DNA of 64,000 bases from Diplocarpon mali (taxonomy: Eukaryota > Ascomycota > Leotiomycetes > Helotiales > Drepanopezizaceae): NCBI GenBank assembly GCA_024741835.1, contig JAENRP010000004.1, positions 398,896 to 462,895 on the forward strand, read 5' to 3'. Below the pieces are notes generated by a model, which saw nothing but the letters and a program-made list of their open reading frames with translations, was not told the DNA's origin and ran no database searches. The position numbers were made by a program, and so were the translations under genes. Of this stretch, positions 1-11,609 are shown one piece after another. Every line of letters starts with the position of its first letter. Position 1 is the first letter of the stretch.

Positions 1-409
1 TTGCCGCATAAACTATAGGTGAGTTCTACTTCTTCCTCTGCTTGGACATCTTTCGGCTCGAAACCCTTTTGCGACTGGACTAGACTACCTACGTATACGT
101 GAGGCAGAACCTCTCCTGCAGGATCAGCGACATGAATTTGCGCGATAATCTGTTGGGGATGATACCAGTCTCGCGATGCGCAGGATCGCCAGTTGCAAGG
201 GACTTGGGCATGTTAGCATGCTCGGGGCAGAAGGCATCATCTACCATGGTTCCTAGCTACTTCAAGCATCGGCCCAGATAGCAGGCTTGTGTCAGAGTTG
301 TGACTAGAAATTGCTGGGCACAGAGCTAACCATGATTTGTACCAGACCCCCACCAGCGGTCTGTGGATGGCTTCTTAGAAACCTCTGAGTGTCCCTCCCA
401 TTCAACAAG
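1..409. other. 5' flank of HMG-CoA reductase gene
   Basis: No gene is recognised here. Open frames are short and match nothing I know. The stretch presumably holds the promoter and 5' UTR of the reductase gene. The frame of that gene is open for only a few codons upstream of its ATG, from a GTG at 389. Confidence 0.4.
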
Positions 410-3400
410 ATGGTACGCTCTTTACTTGGAACCTTCTTCCTCCCCACGAGGGCACGCGGTGCCACAGCAGCAGACACTCCTGCGACGCCACTCTGGATCA
501 ACAAAAAAGTCACCCCCTTTCTACAAAACCTCTCTCATCGAGCATGTCTCCATCCTATACATACAATTGTTATTGTGGCGTTTCTGGCCAGCACAACATA
601 CATCGGTCTGCTGGAAGGAAGCCCTTTTGACTCATTTAAGTCTGACACCCTTGGGAACGCGGACTGGGCATCTTTGCTGGAGGGTAGTAGGCAATTGAGG
701 GTCGGATCTGAAACTAGTTGGAAATGGCAGATGACAGACGCGAACTCTCCGATTCCACAGAATGCAGACCACCTAGCTCTGCTCACGTTTGTCTTCCCAG
801 ACTCTCTGGCTGCTTCATCCGCACAAAGTGCGCCTCTACCACACACCGTACCTCTCCCGCAGAATCTTTCTGTCACTGAGCTCCCTTCGACATCGAATCC
901 ACTCTCTGCGATTTCCCAGGACACGGCATTGGCATATTCTGTTCCTTATCCTCAAGCAGCTGAGTTCCTCGCTCGAGCCCAGGAGCTTCCAAATGCGATC
1001 ACATTGCCAACGGACGAGAGCACTCAACATGCTTTCGAAGCCGAGCCCGCGAAGGAGCAGAAGATGTGGATTATGAAGGCCGCAAGGGTTTCTGGGAAAG
1101 GCAACTTGAAAAACTGGGCTTCGAATGCGTGGACTGAATTCGTGGACCTCGTCAAGAATGCCGAGACTCTGGACATCATCATTATGGTTTTGGGGTACAT
1201 CTCTATGCACTTGACGTTCGTTTCACTTTTCGTCTCTATGCGCCGCATGGGCTCCAACTTCTGGTTATTCGCGACCACACTTTTCTCCTCGGTCTTTGCC
1301 TTTCTCTTCGGCCTCATTGTCACAACCAAGATGGGAGTTCCGCTGAACATGGTACTTCTGTCTGAAGGCCTTCCATTCCTGGTCGTTACTATTGGATTCG
1401 AGAAAGCTATTATTCTCACAAAGGCCGTTTTGTCTGCCGCTCTCGATACCAGAAGACCTCAGCCACAAGATAGTCCAAAGCTTGCAGGTTTAGATCAGAA
1501 GTACGGCGTCTCGCCGCCAACCTCCATTCAATATGCTGTTCAAGTCGCCATCAACGAGAAGGGATACGTGATTGTCAGAGATTACGCTATTGAAATTTGT
1601 ATCCTAGTAGCCGGAGCTGCATCTGGGGTGCAGGGAGGGCTGCAACAGTTCTGTTTCTTGGCTGCTTGGATTCTAGTTTTCGACTGCATCCTACTTTTCA
1701 CGTTCTATACCGCCGTCTTAAGCATCAAACTCGAAATCAATCGGATTAAACGCCACGTTGCACTCCGCCAAGCTTTGGAGGATGACGGAGTGAGCCACCG
1801 AGTCGCCGAGAATGTCGCTCAAAGCGATGAATGGCCAAAAGCTGATAAGGCTGGAAACAACGAGACAAGCATCTTTGGCCGCAAGGTCAGAGATAGCAGC
1901 GTTCCAAAGTTCAAGGTCCTCATGGTTTCTGGCTTTGTCATCGTGAATATCCTCAATCTTTGCACAATCCCTTTCCGGGGTGGAAAAAGCAATGCCCAAG
2001 CTCCAACTGTCACTGGAATCTCTGGACAAGGTTTCGCCAGCGTCATGGCACCGCCGCCTATGGATCCTTTCAAGGTTGCATCCAGTGGCCTCGATTCGAT
2101 TTTTGAGCTCGCGAAGGCCACCGGCAAAGCGACCGTTGTGACAATTCTCAGCCCGATCAAGTACGAACTGGAATATCCCTCTGTCCACTATGGAAACATG
2201 GCTAGCAAGGCTCCGCTCGAGGCCGTGTTCTCGAAGAACCAGGATTCCGGCATGAGCAGCCGTGTTGTTGACAGTCTCTTGAAGAGTCTTGAGGATCCCA
2301 TCCTATCGAAGTGGATCATCTTCGCTCTTGCATTGAGTGTGATACTGAACGGGTACTTGTTCAACGCCGCCAGATGGAGTATCAAGGAGCCTCTTCAGAT
2401 GCCTCCACACCATGCTGTTGATGCGGCGGAACTCGATCGCGCGGAGAGGTTCAACGATTCTGCCTCAACGCAGCCTCCAAGACTGCCGGCACTTGGTACT
2501 CCTCAGGGAGACACAATGCCACCTTTGACACCTGCGACGACGGACGACGAAGATGACGGACTGACCATGCGTAAGAGCCCGCCAGAAGCTGCGACGGATG
2601 CGCAGCCAACTCTCCGCAGAACGCAAGCCCAGATGGAGCAAATGCTGAGGGAGAAGAAAGCTCCGCAACTAAACGACAGGGAGTTGGTAGAACTGTCTCT
2701 ACAAGGCAAAATTGCTGGTTATGCTCTGGAAAAGACACTTGGCGACACCACACGTGCAGTGAAGATCAGACGATCGATCATCTCTCGTACAGCCGCTACC
2801 TCGGAAACAACAAGTCTTTTAGAGAGTTCCCAACTGCCTTACGAACACTACGATTTTGACCGTGTACTGGGGGCTTGCTGCGAGAATGTTGTTGGCTACA
2901 TGCCCTTGCCTCTTGGTGTTGCAGGCCCTATTGTCATCGACGGTCAGAGTTTCTTCATCCCTATGGCTACAACCGAAGGTGTCTTGGTCGCAAGCACCAG
3001 CCGAGGAGCTAAAGCCATCAATGCTGGAGGCGGAGCAACAACTGTCTTGATTGGCGATGGAATGACTCGCGGTCCTTGTGTAGCATTCGAGTCTCTTACG
3101 CGAGCAGGTGCAGCCAAGGTCTGGCTTGATTCCGAGGTTGGGCAGAAGACTATGACCAAAGCCTTCAATTCCACCAGCAGATTCGCCCGACTACAATCAA
3201 TCAAGACTTCCCTTGCAGGCACGTACCTGTACCCTCGTTTCAAGACGACTACTGGAGATGCCATGGGCATGAACATGATCTCAAAGGGTGTGGAGCATGC
3301 TCTTAACGTCATGGCTACCGAGGCTGGTTTTGAGGACATGGAAATCATATCAGTTTCCGGAAACATGTGCACAGACAAAAAGGCAGCAGCTATCAATTGG

Positions 3401-4103
3401 ATCGATGGTCGGGGCAAGAGTGTGGTTGCTGAGGCTATAATCCCTGGAGATGTTGTCCGCAAGGTCTTGAAGTCTGATGTGGATGAGTTGGTGGAACTGA
3501 ACATTGCAAAGAACCTTGTGGGCAGTGCTTTGGCCGGAGCGATGGGTGGATTCAACGCCCATGCCGCCAATATCGTGGCCGCTATCTTCTTGGCCACCGG
3601 TCAAGATCCTGCCCAGGTTGTTGAGAGTGCGAATTGCATTACGTTGATGAAAAAGTACGCTGCACCACTTCCACTGTTGGTGACATGTGTTAATGATTTA
3701 CAGTCTTGGCGGCAACCTCCAAATCAGCGTCTCCATGCCTTCCATAGAAGTCGGCACCTTGGGCGGTGGTACCATTCTCGAGCCACAAGCAGCTATGCTC
3801 GATTTGCTCGGTGTCAGAGGGTCACATCCCACAAATCCAGGTGATAATGCTCGCAAACTGGCACGCATCATTGCCGCTTCCGTCCTTGCAGGAGAGCTGT
3901 CACTATGCAGTGCTCTCAGAGCAGGCCATCTCGTCAAGAGTCACATGGCACACAATAGAAGCGCGCCGCCTACAAGGAGCAACACACCCGCACCGACAGG
4001 CACTCAAACCCCCGTCTCATCTGTCATCTCTGCCATCCAAGATAAAGCTGGCTTGACCATGTCGCCCGCAGCATCACTCAGAGCAGCCAGTGTCAAGAGG
4101 TAA
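410..4103 (+). CDS. HMG1: 3-hydroxy-3-methylglutaryl-CoA reductase
   Basis: This enzyme makes mevalonate from HMG-CoA with NADPH and is the committed step of sterol and isoprenoid synthesis in the ER membrane. Two exons, 410-3654 and 3704-4103, joined across a 49-nt intron, give 1214 aa. The ATG at 410 has A at -3 and G at +4; a GTG lies seven codons upstream. The N-terminal third is a membrane anchor with a sterol-sensing-type domain at about residues 250-450. A variable acidic linker follows, then the catalytic domain from about residue 750. Visible hallmarks are [48 protein letters not shown] and [16 protein letters not shown]. The catalytic histidine of LVKSHMAHN is at about residue 1162, in exon 2. 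Without splicing the frame would run into unrelated sequence after NCITLMK; splicing restores [14 protein letters not shown]. Sterol feedback through the sterol-sensing domain is likely from family knowledge. Confidence 0.97.
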
Positions 4104-4803
4104 CACGAAACGCGTCGAATGGAACAGAACGCATTTTGAGCATTTATTTGGAGTTCAAGGGGCACATTCAGCGTTGCGAGGTTTGAGCAGCCCTTTAAAA
4201 TGGCTCTCGAGGGAGACTTTGCGTCCTTTGCGATTACTATCTTTTTTTTTCCCCTGTCCTGGAAAGGGTCGCTGAAAGTGGGGAAGGCCATCCATCTACT
4301 TAGGAAGGAAAATAGAATAATTCGTCCGAGATCAACCTGGGTTTTCCACAGCCTTGCCTGCAGTTCGTCGTGATCTGATCACGCTTAACATCGCTGGAGA
4401 AACCGGATAACAATTAATACATACAGAGCTTTGAAATCTGTGGCTTGTTAATCTCTGCAATGCGACACTTTGATGTTTCACGGTCTGACTCCAGGGCTGC
4501 TAGTGACTCTGAGGCGATGGGGCATTTAAGAGGAATGATTCTGCATTCAACTATCGGAGCTCAACTTTGGGCCTGTTCTATTGTCTGGACTCGTGCATAA
4601 AAACGAGAGAAGGGAAACTGCCCAGCTAGCGAAGCCAATCGCTTGGCTACCACGTGATAGTCGGTGAAAAGCGGCAGAAAGGGGAAGGAAACCTCTAGAA
4701 GCTGTTGATGGACACCGGCCTTCGTCCCAACGCTCGCCATTTAAATTCCCAATATCGAATAGAAGAGTAGTGAAGTAATTGTCATCTCTCGATTTTTTTC
4801 AAA
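4104..4803. promoter_or_regulatory. Intergenic: HMG1 3' end and STI1 promoter
   Basis: Seven hundred bases between two genes on the same strand, with no convincing coding frame. A CCAAT box sits at 4635-4639 and a CACGTG E-box at 4651-4656, about 150 bp before the STI1 ATG. A TCTAGAAG at about 4694 resembles half of a heat-shock element, which would suit a co-chaperone gene, but one imperfect copy is weak evidence. Confidence 0.35.
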
Positions 4804-6797
4804 ATGGCGGATACGCTCAAAGCTCTGGGAAACAAAGCTATTGCGGAGAAGAATTTCGAAGAGGCTATGTAAGAGGAACCCTTTTTGTTTACTTTCGCTC
4901 TGGATGCAAGCTTCAATAAGCTTTGTTTCTGAACAGAATACCCCGAAGCTACCTGGCTCTGATCAATAAGTGTCTTCAAACCGTCAGCTAATCTGAAAGT
5001 AGCTCCAAGTTCACAGAAGCCATAGCCATCGAGCCTTCGAACCACATTCTCTACTCGAACCGCTCTGCTGCGTATGCTTCGAAGAAAGATTACGAGAATG
5101 CGCTGATCGATGCCGACAAAGTCACCGAGATAAAGCCTGACTGGGCTAAGGGATGGGGACGTAAAGGTGCTGCGAAGCATGGCTTGGGTGATTTAATTGG
5201 TGCTCTAGACGCATATGAGGAGGGCTTGAAGTTGGACCCCAGTAATGCGCAAAACAAGTCAGGTCTTGAGTCTGTCAAGCGCGCGATTGACGCAGAAGCC
5301 AAGAATGGTAAGTTTCAAGCTCAACAAAAGATACGGGCAAACTCTGACAAGCGCCAGACGGTGTCACCGGCGACCCTACAGCGGGCCTCGGAGGCATGTT
5401 CAACGACCCGCAACTCTTGCAAAAGCTTGCTGCGAATCCGAAAACTAGCAAACTCTTGGCCGATCCATCGTTCATGATGAAACTTCAACAGATAAAGAAC
5501 AATCCGGGCGACCCCCAGGCTATGTTCTCCGACCCTCGAATGATGCAAGTTCTCGGAGTTCTTATGGGTGTAGATATGGACATGATGAGTGGTGCTGCGG
5601 CTGGTGAGCCAAGATCAGCGGCGCAAGAGGCCGAGGAAGATTTCCCCATGTCAGATGCGCCACCAGCTGCTGCCGAGGTACCACAGCCCAAAAAGGCGAC
5701 AACCCCTGAGCCTGAACCCGAGCCAGAGGATGAAGAGTCAGCTGAGAAGGCAAAGGCAAAGGCTGCTGCTGATGCAGAGAAGAAGCTGGGCACGGAAAAC
5801 TACAAGAAGAGGAACTTTGACGAGGCGATTGCACACTACACCAAGGCCTGGGAGTTGTATAAGGATATTACTTATCTCAATAACCTTGGAGCTGTCTACT
5901 ACGAGAAGGGAGAATACGACGATGCGATCAAGGCATGTGAGAAAGCAATTGAGGAAGGCAGAGAGATCTACGCCGACTTCAAGATGATCGCCAAGTCATA
6001 CGGCCGTATTGGATCGTCCTATGAGAAGAAGGGAGACCTCGAGAAGGCCATTGAGAACTACAAAAAGTCCCTTACAGAGCACCGCATTCCAGACACCGTC
6101 AACAAGCTCCGTGCCGCTGAGAAGAAGAAGCAAGAGGCTGCTCGAGCAGCGCTCATCGACCCAGTGAAGGCAGAGGAAGCCCGCGAGCTTGGTAATACCA
6201 AGTTCAAGGAGTCTGACTGGCCCGCGGCCGTAGCAGCATACAGCGACATGATCCAGCGCGCACCAGAGGACCCTAGAGGATACAGCAACCGAGCCGCAGC
6301 TTTCATGAAGCTCCTGGAATTTCCCAGCGCCATCGATGATTGCAACACTGCTATTAAGAAGGATCCCAAGTTCATCCGTGCGTACCTGCGCAAGGCCCAA
6401 GCTTACTTTGGCATGAGAGAGTACTCCAAGTGTGTGGATGTGTGTACGGAGGCTTCCGAAGTCGATGTCACGAAAGCCAATGCGAGGGAGATTGAACAGC
6501 AGCAACAGAAGGCATACTCCGCCATGTACAGCGCACGTGATAATGAGACCGAGGAACAAACGAAGGAGAGAATCCAGAGAGACCCAGAGGTAGATAGCAA
6601 GATTTCACCAAACGAGAGGACAGTCTAAGCTAATAACTTCTCAGATCATGAGCATCATGCAAGATCCCATCATGCAAAGCATCCTCCAACAAGCTCAAAG
6701 CGACCCAGCCGCTCTCCAAGAACACATGAGGAACCCCGGTATCCGCGTCAAGATCCAGAAGCTGGCCGCTGCTGGTGTGATCCGTACAAGTAGGTAA
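4804..6797 (+). CDS. STI1: Hsp70/Hsp90-organizing co-chaperone Sti1/Hop
   Basis: Cytosolic scaffold that hands client proteins from Hsp70 to Hsp90. Four exons, 4804-4868, 5003-5307, 5358-6589 and 6645-6797, give 584 aa, the usual family length. Domain order matches Sti1: an N-terminal TPR block (residues 1 to about 115), a DP1/STI1 motif region at about 130-195 (MFNDPQLLQKLAANP, SDPRMMQVLG), a charged Pro/Glu linker, TPR2A from about 259 and TPR2B from about 396. A C-terminal DP2 motif (IMSIMQDPIMQSILQQAQSD, from about 534) lies entirely in exon 4. The last intron (6590-6644) is in phase 0. Reading through it would stop at 6628 and lose DP2, so splicing is required for a full protein. The start ATG follows AAAA and begins a typical MADTLKALGNKA. 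Confidence 0.96.
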
Positions 6798-7544
6798 GAG
6801 TCGGCAACCTCTTGCTTGGCTTGGGGAAGGGAAGATTTCCGCGGTGCAAGTCATGTATAATGTCTCGAATTTGGCCGGGGCGTCAGAGGACTGGCGATAT
6901 TTTAGCAGACACAAGATGGCATGAGTTGATCAATGGAATCTTGAGAAATGGCTAGCACTTGACGACGAGACGTTCTCCAATCGATGTACTTTAGGTCTTT
7001 GCTCGGTTTAGCGTAATATTAAATGCATTGCGGTGGAGTGAATCTGTCCATAAATCTTCGCCGTTCCAAAAGTGAAATTGATCAGCCTTGATATACGTAA
7101 TTTGCACGCGAAGCTCTGGCACCGTGGTTGCCGTCCGTTGTGGTGCATACCGGTGAGAGTGCTACGTGCAGAATTACTCACAGCAGCGAATCATACTGGA
7201 TAGTCGACCTGGGTCTGTCTCCGAGGCCCAGTCGGTCGGTTATTGAACGTTCAAGCAGCCACGGGAAAATCGCTGACAATCACAGCTGATAGATGCCTCC
7301 GAAACCCAAGCGGGAGTGTGCACGGCAAGACGAGAAACAAAGCAAGTCTATTCAATATACGGGCCCGAGTCCAAGCCAGAAACTCCGCGTTATTACCCTC
7401 GACACTATCTTTTCTTTCTAAACGAGTGACTTGCGTTCGCGTGGTTTCGTACTCTCCCGGCCCATGTACCCGTCTCACCTGCCATTAGAGCGATCCGTTC
7501 CCTCAGACAGAAAGTCAATCTTAGTGAGTCTCTCGCCAACAAGG
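6798..7544. other. Convergent intergenic region
   Basis: Lies between the 3' ends of STI1 (+) and the MARVEL gene (-). No feature beyond expected 3' UTRs is seen. Confidence 0.4.
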
Positions 7545-8152
7545 TCAGCCCTCAACCTCTTTCTGCGGCGCCACAGTCCTGTTCCCCTTCCAGAGCAGCA
7601 GGCTGAGCACACTGCTAAACGCAAACAGGATGCACAAGGCGATACTCAATCCCCAGACAGCCTTCATCTCATAGCACGTCGTCCGGTTCGCGCCGGCCCA
7701 GACCCAGTAGTTGGCCTTGCTCATGTTCTTGCCCACGGACGTCAGGAACTCCAAGGAGTTGCCGCCGGAGGCAGGGAGCGCGGCGCAGTCGAGATATGAG
7801 AGCGGCTTTCCGACGGTAACGGCGACGATGATGACGGCGATTAAGAGGGTGGCGTCTAGTGTGGTGGGGACCAGGAAGTTCAGCAGAGAATCCCGGTAGA
7901 GGATGTAGCTTACGATGATGTAGAGGGCCGCGATTGTGGTCCGAGAATGGTCAGTGCGAGAAACGTGTGGGTTGGAGGGAGACTTACGACAGAGATGGTG
8001 CCGACCATCACATCGGCGGGCTTCTGGTCCGCGTTGACCATCAGGTTGACAAAGTTAGAGCATATCCCGATGATCGTGATGAGGCACGCCATTTGTAGGG
8101 CACGCGAAACCGTCCATGAGGCTCCAAGGGCTCCATATTGTGGTCCAGGCAT
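7545..8152 (-). CDS. MARVEL-type four-helix membrane protein
   Basis: Predicted integral membrane protein of 186 aa, starting at an ATG at 8152 (MPGPQYGALG). The exons are 8152-7988 and 7940-7545. Four hydrophobic segments are visible: ALQMACLITIIGICSNFVNL, a segment around TTIAALYIIVSYILYRDS, TTLDATLLIAVIIVAVTV, and WGLSIALCILFAFSSVLSLL. Fungal MARVEL-domain proteins share this layout, including the VGKPLSYLDC stretch between helices 3 and 4. The function of the family in fungi is poorly known (membrane organisation). The oddity is the intron: it starts with a good GTAAGT, but no AG lies where the frame needs one. The in-frame joint requires an acceptor ending in GG (genomic 7942-7941), giving a 47-nt intron. 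See findings. The family call is from the hydropathy pattern and remembered homologues. Confidence 0.75.
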
Positions 8153-9674
8153 TTTGAATGGTAAGGGATGTTGAGGACTTGATTCGGTTTCAGAGGAAAA
8201 GGCTGAGCACGCTTGGGTTGCGCGGGGATGAAGACTGAGAGTGGCCTGGGACGATACTGCGGTGGAACGGACTTGTTCTGAGCTGAATTCCAGGCTAGAA
8301 GTAGTCAATTTGGTCGAATGGACTGACTTTGCTTCGGTTTGGAGGGAATGATCGAGCCGGAGAAAGAGATCGAGCTGCAAAGGAAGATTGAGGCTTGGGA
8401 GGAAGTTTGTGACCTTTTTTAGTCGACTGCGGAGATTCGGATTCCTCAGAAGTGGTTTCTATCGAAGACACAGATTCTTGGGGAATTCAAGAAGTTTGGA
8501 AAAAATGCGGTTGACGATAATTGCGCCAATATAGGGAATGAGGGTTGGTTCGGTGGCAATGATGGTGTGTGGAGCGTCGGATCAGAAGTGATCTCCAAGA
8601 AGTGGCTAACCTAGCAGCTAAGTCAAGATCGAGGTGGTGTCGTATCAGAAGAGACAGTCTCAAAGAGATGCAGTGATGAAGCAGTTGGAAGAGCAGAAAA
8701 GAGAAAGTTTTGAAGATGCGCGGTGAGATGAATGAAAGGGATGCGAAGACGGAAGCAAACCAGCGGACTCAGTCGTCTTAAATATTCATCGAGATGAGGG
8801 TCTTACTATGAGCCAGATGTAAGTCATGGATCAGAGCAGTGACTCTACAATTTGTTGATACAATGGGTTGTTGTGATACGCGCTGAGCTGGCCAATTAGA
8901 GTCGATCATCAAGGGGTTCGCTTATTGAGGTGGGCAGCGCTTCGCCATATTGATAGCCGACATGCTCCAAGTTGGAACACCTTAGAGCCAAACAACGGCC
9001 TCAGCTCGCGTTAAAGGAAACCAGAGACCAACAGGCGACTGAGACATCAACTAATTACCACAATTCTATTCTTAAAGTGAGACTGACTCTAAGCTGGGGG
9101 GAGATTTCATGGTATAGGCGTGACTCTGTGATAAGGTGCAGGTCTTCGGAAACATGAGGCTGGCAGCGTGGTGAATGGGACAATGAGGGACCTATGAGGC
9201 TGCAATTCTGAATTCTAGCTCCTCGAGATCTTTGTCGACTTTGTGGCAACCCTTCGACGCCCGGAATTGTTGGAGCTGTGAACGAGGTCTCGACTCGGCC
9301 GGCTCATTTACTATCTCGTGTCAATCGCATATAAGGGGAAGTGATAGCGCTAGCGGGGAACTCGAGCGCATATCACGTTTGGCAAATGCCTGGGGACTTC
9401 TCAACAATGAGCAGTCCTTGGAGCCTTGAAAGTACACAAACATGTGTATGTGAAAGAAATGGGAAGCGAGCGGTTGTCTGACAAGTGTGTAATGAAGGTG
9501 GGAAGGCTACACTAGCGCGTTCCAGCCTCGCCTAGAAATTTCCAAACCACCAACGAGCACCACATCACCTCTCCTGACCACCCCGCATTGCTCTCCAGAA
9601 GCTTCAAATCACTCAATGTCAATTCCCCACCGGTAGCCCGATCCCGCCAAACCCGCGAAGGAAACTTGTACACC
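8153..9674. other. Divergent intergenic region, 1.5 kb
   Basis: Separates the 5' ends of the MARVEL gene (-) and the RPC34 gene (+). Open frames are short and lack recognisable motifs. It presumably contains both promoters; the RPC34 ATG is preceded by CACC. Confidence 0.4.
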
Positions 9675-10863
9675 ATGTCGTCCGCCAGCGCGCCAGACGC
9701 CGCAGCTAGGATGACAGCCTTGAAGGATGCCGTCTACGAGGGCTGTCTCGCCGTCTGGGACGAGAATGGCCGGGACCCGAAGTTCAGCTTTCGGCAGAGT
9801 GATATCCAAGATTTGGATGCTATGCAACAGCATGATGATGTCGAGACTCTGTTGCATGTCGTGCAGCGGCTGCTCGACGAGAAGCTATTCAAGGTCGTGC
9901 ATGCTGATGGTGTTGCATGGAAGCTGAGAACTGTGGAGGAAGCCAAACGGTAGGTTTCCCGTCATAGAACCTCCAAATGTATGCTTTCATTCTCTAGAGC
10001 TTAGGGTCGGGCTTAGAAAGGACTACAAAATGGCATGGCTAACAATGTCCAGATACCGCGGTCTCACAGCAGAGCAAGAAATCGTGTACATGCAAATCGA
10101 CGAAGCCGGCGGGGATGGCGCCTGGTCCAGGAATATAAAATTGAAAACCAATCTCCACGAATCTCTCTTTCAATCCGCAATCAAGCACTTGAAAGGCAAA
10201 AACATGATTTCGGAGATGAAATCCGTGGAGCACCCTACGCGGAAGATGTATATCCTCTCCTCGCTCCGGCCCTCCGATAGAGCAACTGGTGGCCCTTGGT
10301 TTACGGACGGAGAGCTAGACGAGGAGTTTATCAACACCGTTATGCGAGTCCTTTTCGAGCACATCCGCAAGCGTACCTTCTATCAATCCAAGATCGCACA
10401 TCCCAAGGCGAAGAAATTGCACACTAAGATGACGCCGGACGAGATAAAAGCCGCGCGTGCGCAGGGCCTAGGACCGCGAGTCGAGGAGGATGGGGAAGCT
10501 GCTTTGAGGAGACGCAAGCGCGCTGCCATGTTGCCAATGCCGGTCGACTATCAGGGCTACCCGACGCTCAACGAGCTGACGCTGTTCGTTGAGAACGCGG
10601 ATATATTCTCGCAAACGTTGTCGGCGAATGACATCCAGCAGCTGTTGGATATTATGTGCTACGATGATCGGATCGACCGTGTTATTAATGGTGAAGGTGT
10701 TTGTTACAAGGCGCTGAGGAAGAGTCTGATGGAGGAAGAGGAGCGGAGCAGTTTGCTGACGGAGGTCCCGTGCGCAAGATGCCCTGTCTTTGATCTGTGT
10801 GAGGACGGCGGACCGGTCGGGCCGAGCAATTGCGAATACTTCAATGACTGGCTGAACATATGA
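9675..10863 (+). CDS. RPC34: DNA-directed RNA polymerase III subunit RPC34/RPC6
   Basis: Subunit of the Pol III heterotrimer that contacts TFIIIB and helps open promoters of tRNA, 5S and U6 genes. Exons 9675-9949 and 10053-10863 give 361 aa. The intron (103 nt) splits an Arg codon, giving EEAKRYRGLT. The first ATG with a good context (CACCATG) is used; the open frame upstream begins only at a TTG. The tandem winged-helix region is recognisable (LTAEQEIVYMQIDEAGGDGAW, FQSAIKHLKGKNMI). The C terminus carries four cysteines at about residues 332, 335, 341 and 352 (spacing 2, 5 and 10), the arrangement known for the Fe-S cluster of human RPC6. The 3' end faces the cyclophilin gene. Confidence 0.94.
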
Positions 10864-11609
10864 GAGGAAGCTTGTCGGGCTTGGTTGGGACAGGCTTAGC
10901 AGGTCAGCTTGCTCGGGCTGCCGAACAAAAAGTTATACATGATATGGACGGAGTGGCTTGATGGTAAAACTTGGTTTCTTCGCATAGCGTGGCTAGCCGG
11001 CTGGCTTAATAGTTGTTTTATATTTCGAGTTTGGGATGATACCAGGAAATATGCTTGCATGTCACACAGGCACGAGAGCACAATGAGCAATCTGAATATA
11101 GGATATTTTTCGTGCAAGGAACATGCGAGGAAAGCTGTAAGACATCTGTACAATCAAAGAATGAACCGAGTTGAGTGGTCAATAATAAACGAAATGCGCT
11201 TCCAAGATAAGATTGAGCCAGGCTGGTTTCTTAGGTCACGATTTAACAAGAATTGTTTGCTGTGTAGTATGTGTGTCGCTGATACTACCAGATCTCTGTC
11301 GGATTGTAATGTGTACGAAGGACAGTCCACCTATGAGTGGCGAGGTAGTAGTCAATGTGGAACTGGTTCGGGTAAAATCCTTGTTAAAATCTGGTGCAAC
11401 CGCCAGCTTCAAGTCGCCAAGACACATTGAACGATCATAGTCGTTGCATGGAGAATGGTATAGAGAATCGGTGTCATTCAAGAAACCGCATTAACTTTTC
11501 ATCCCCTGCACCTATTCTGCCAAATCCATGCAAGAGAAGCACTATCGTATCGCCAGGCTATATCTCGAGTATGATCTGCAGTTGCCACCCCTGTCACGCA
11601 AAAACAAAT
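10864..11609. other. Convergent intergenic region
   Basis: Between the 3' ends of RPC34 (+) and the cyclophilin A gene (-). A 173-codon open frame on the + strand starts only at a TTG, resembles nothing and is judged to be chance. Confidence 0.4.

Noticed and set aside
2944..3597. 217-codon frame on the - strand inside HMG1
   Set aside because: Antisense shadow of the highly conserved reductase catalytic domain.
4683..4700. Heat-shock element upstream of STI1
   Set aside because: Only one imperfect TCTAGAA-type unit; not enough to claim a functional element.
10909..11430. 173-codon open frame on the + strand after RPC34
   Set aside because: Starts only at TTG, translation has no recognisable motif, and it lies in a convergent 3' region.
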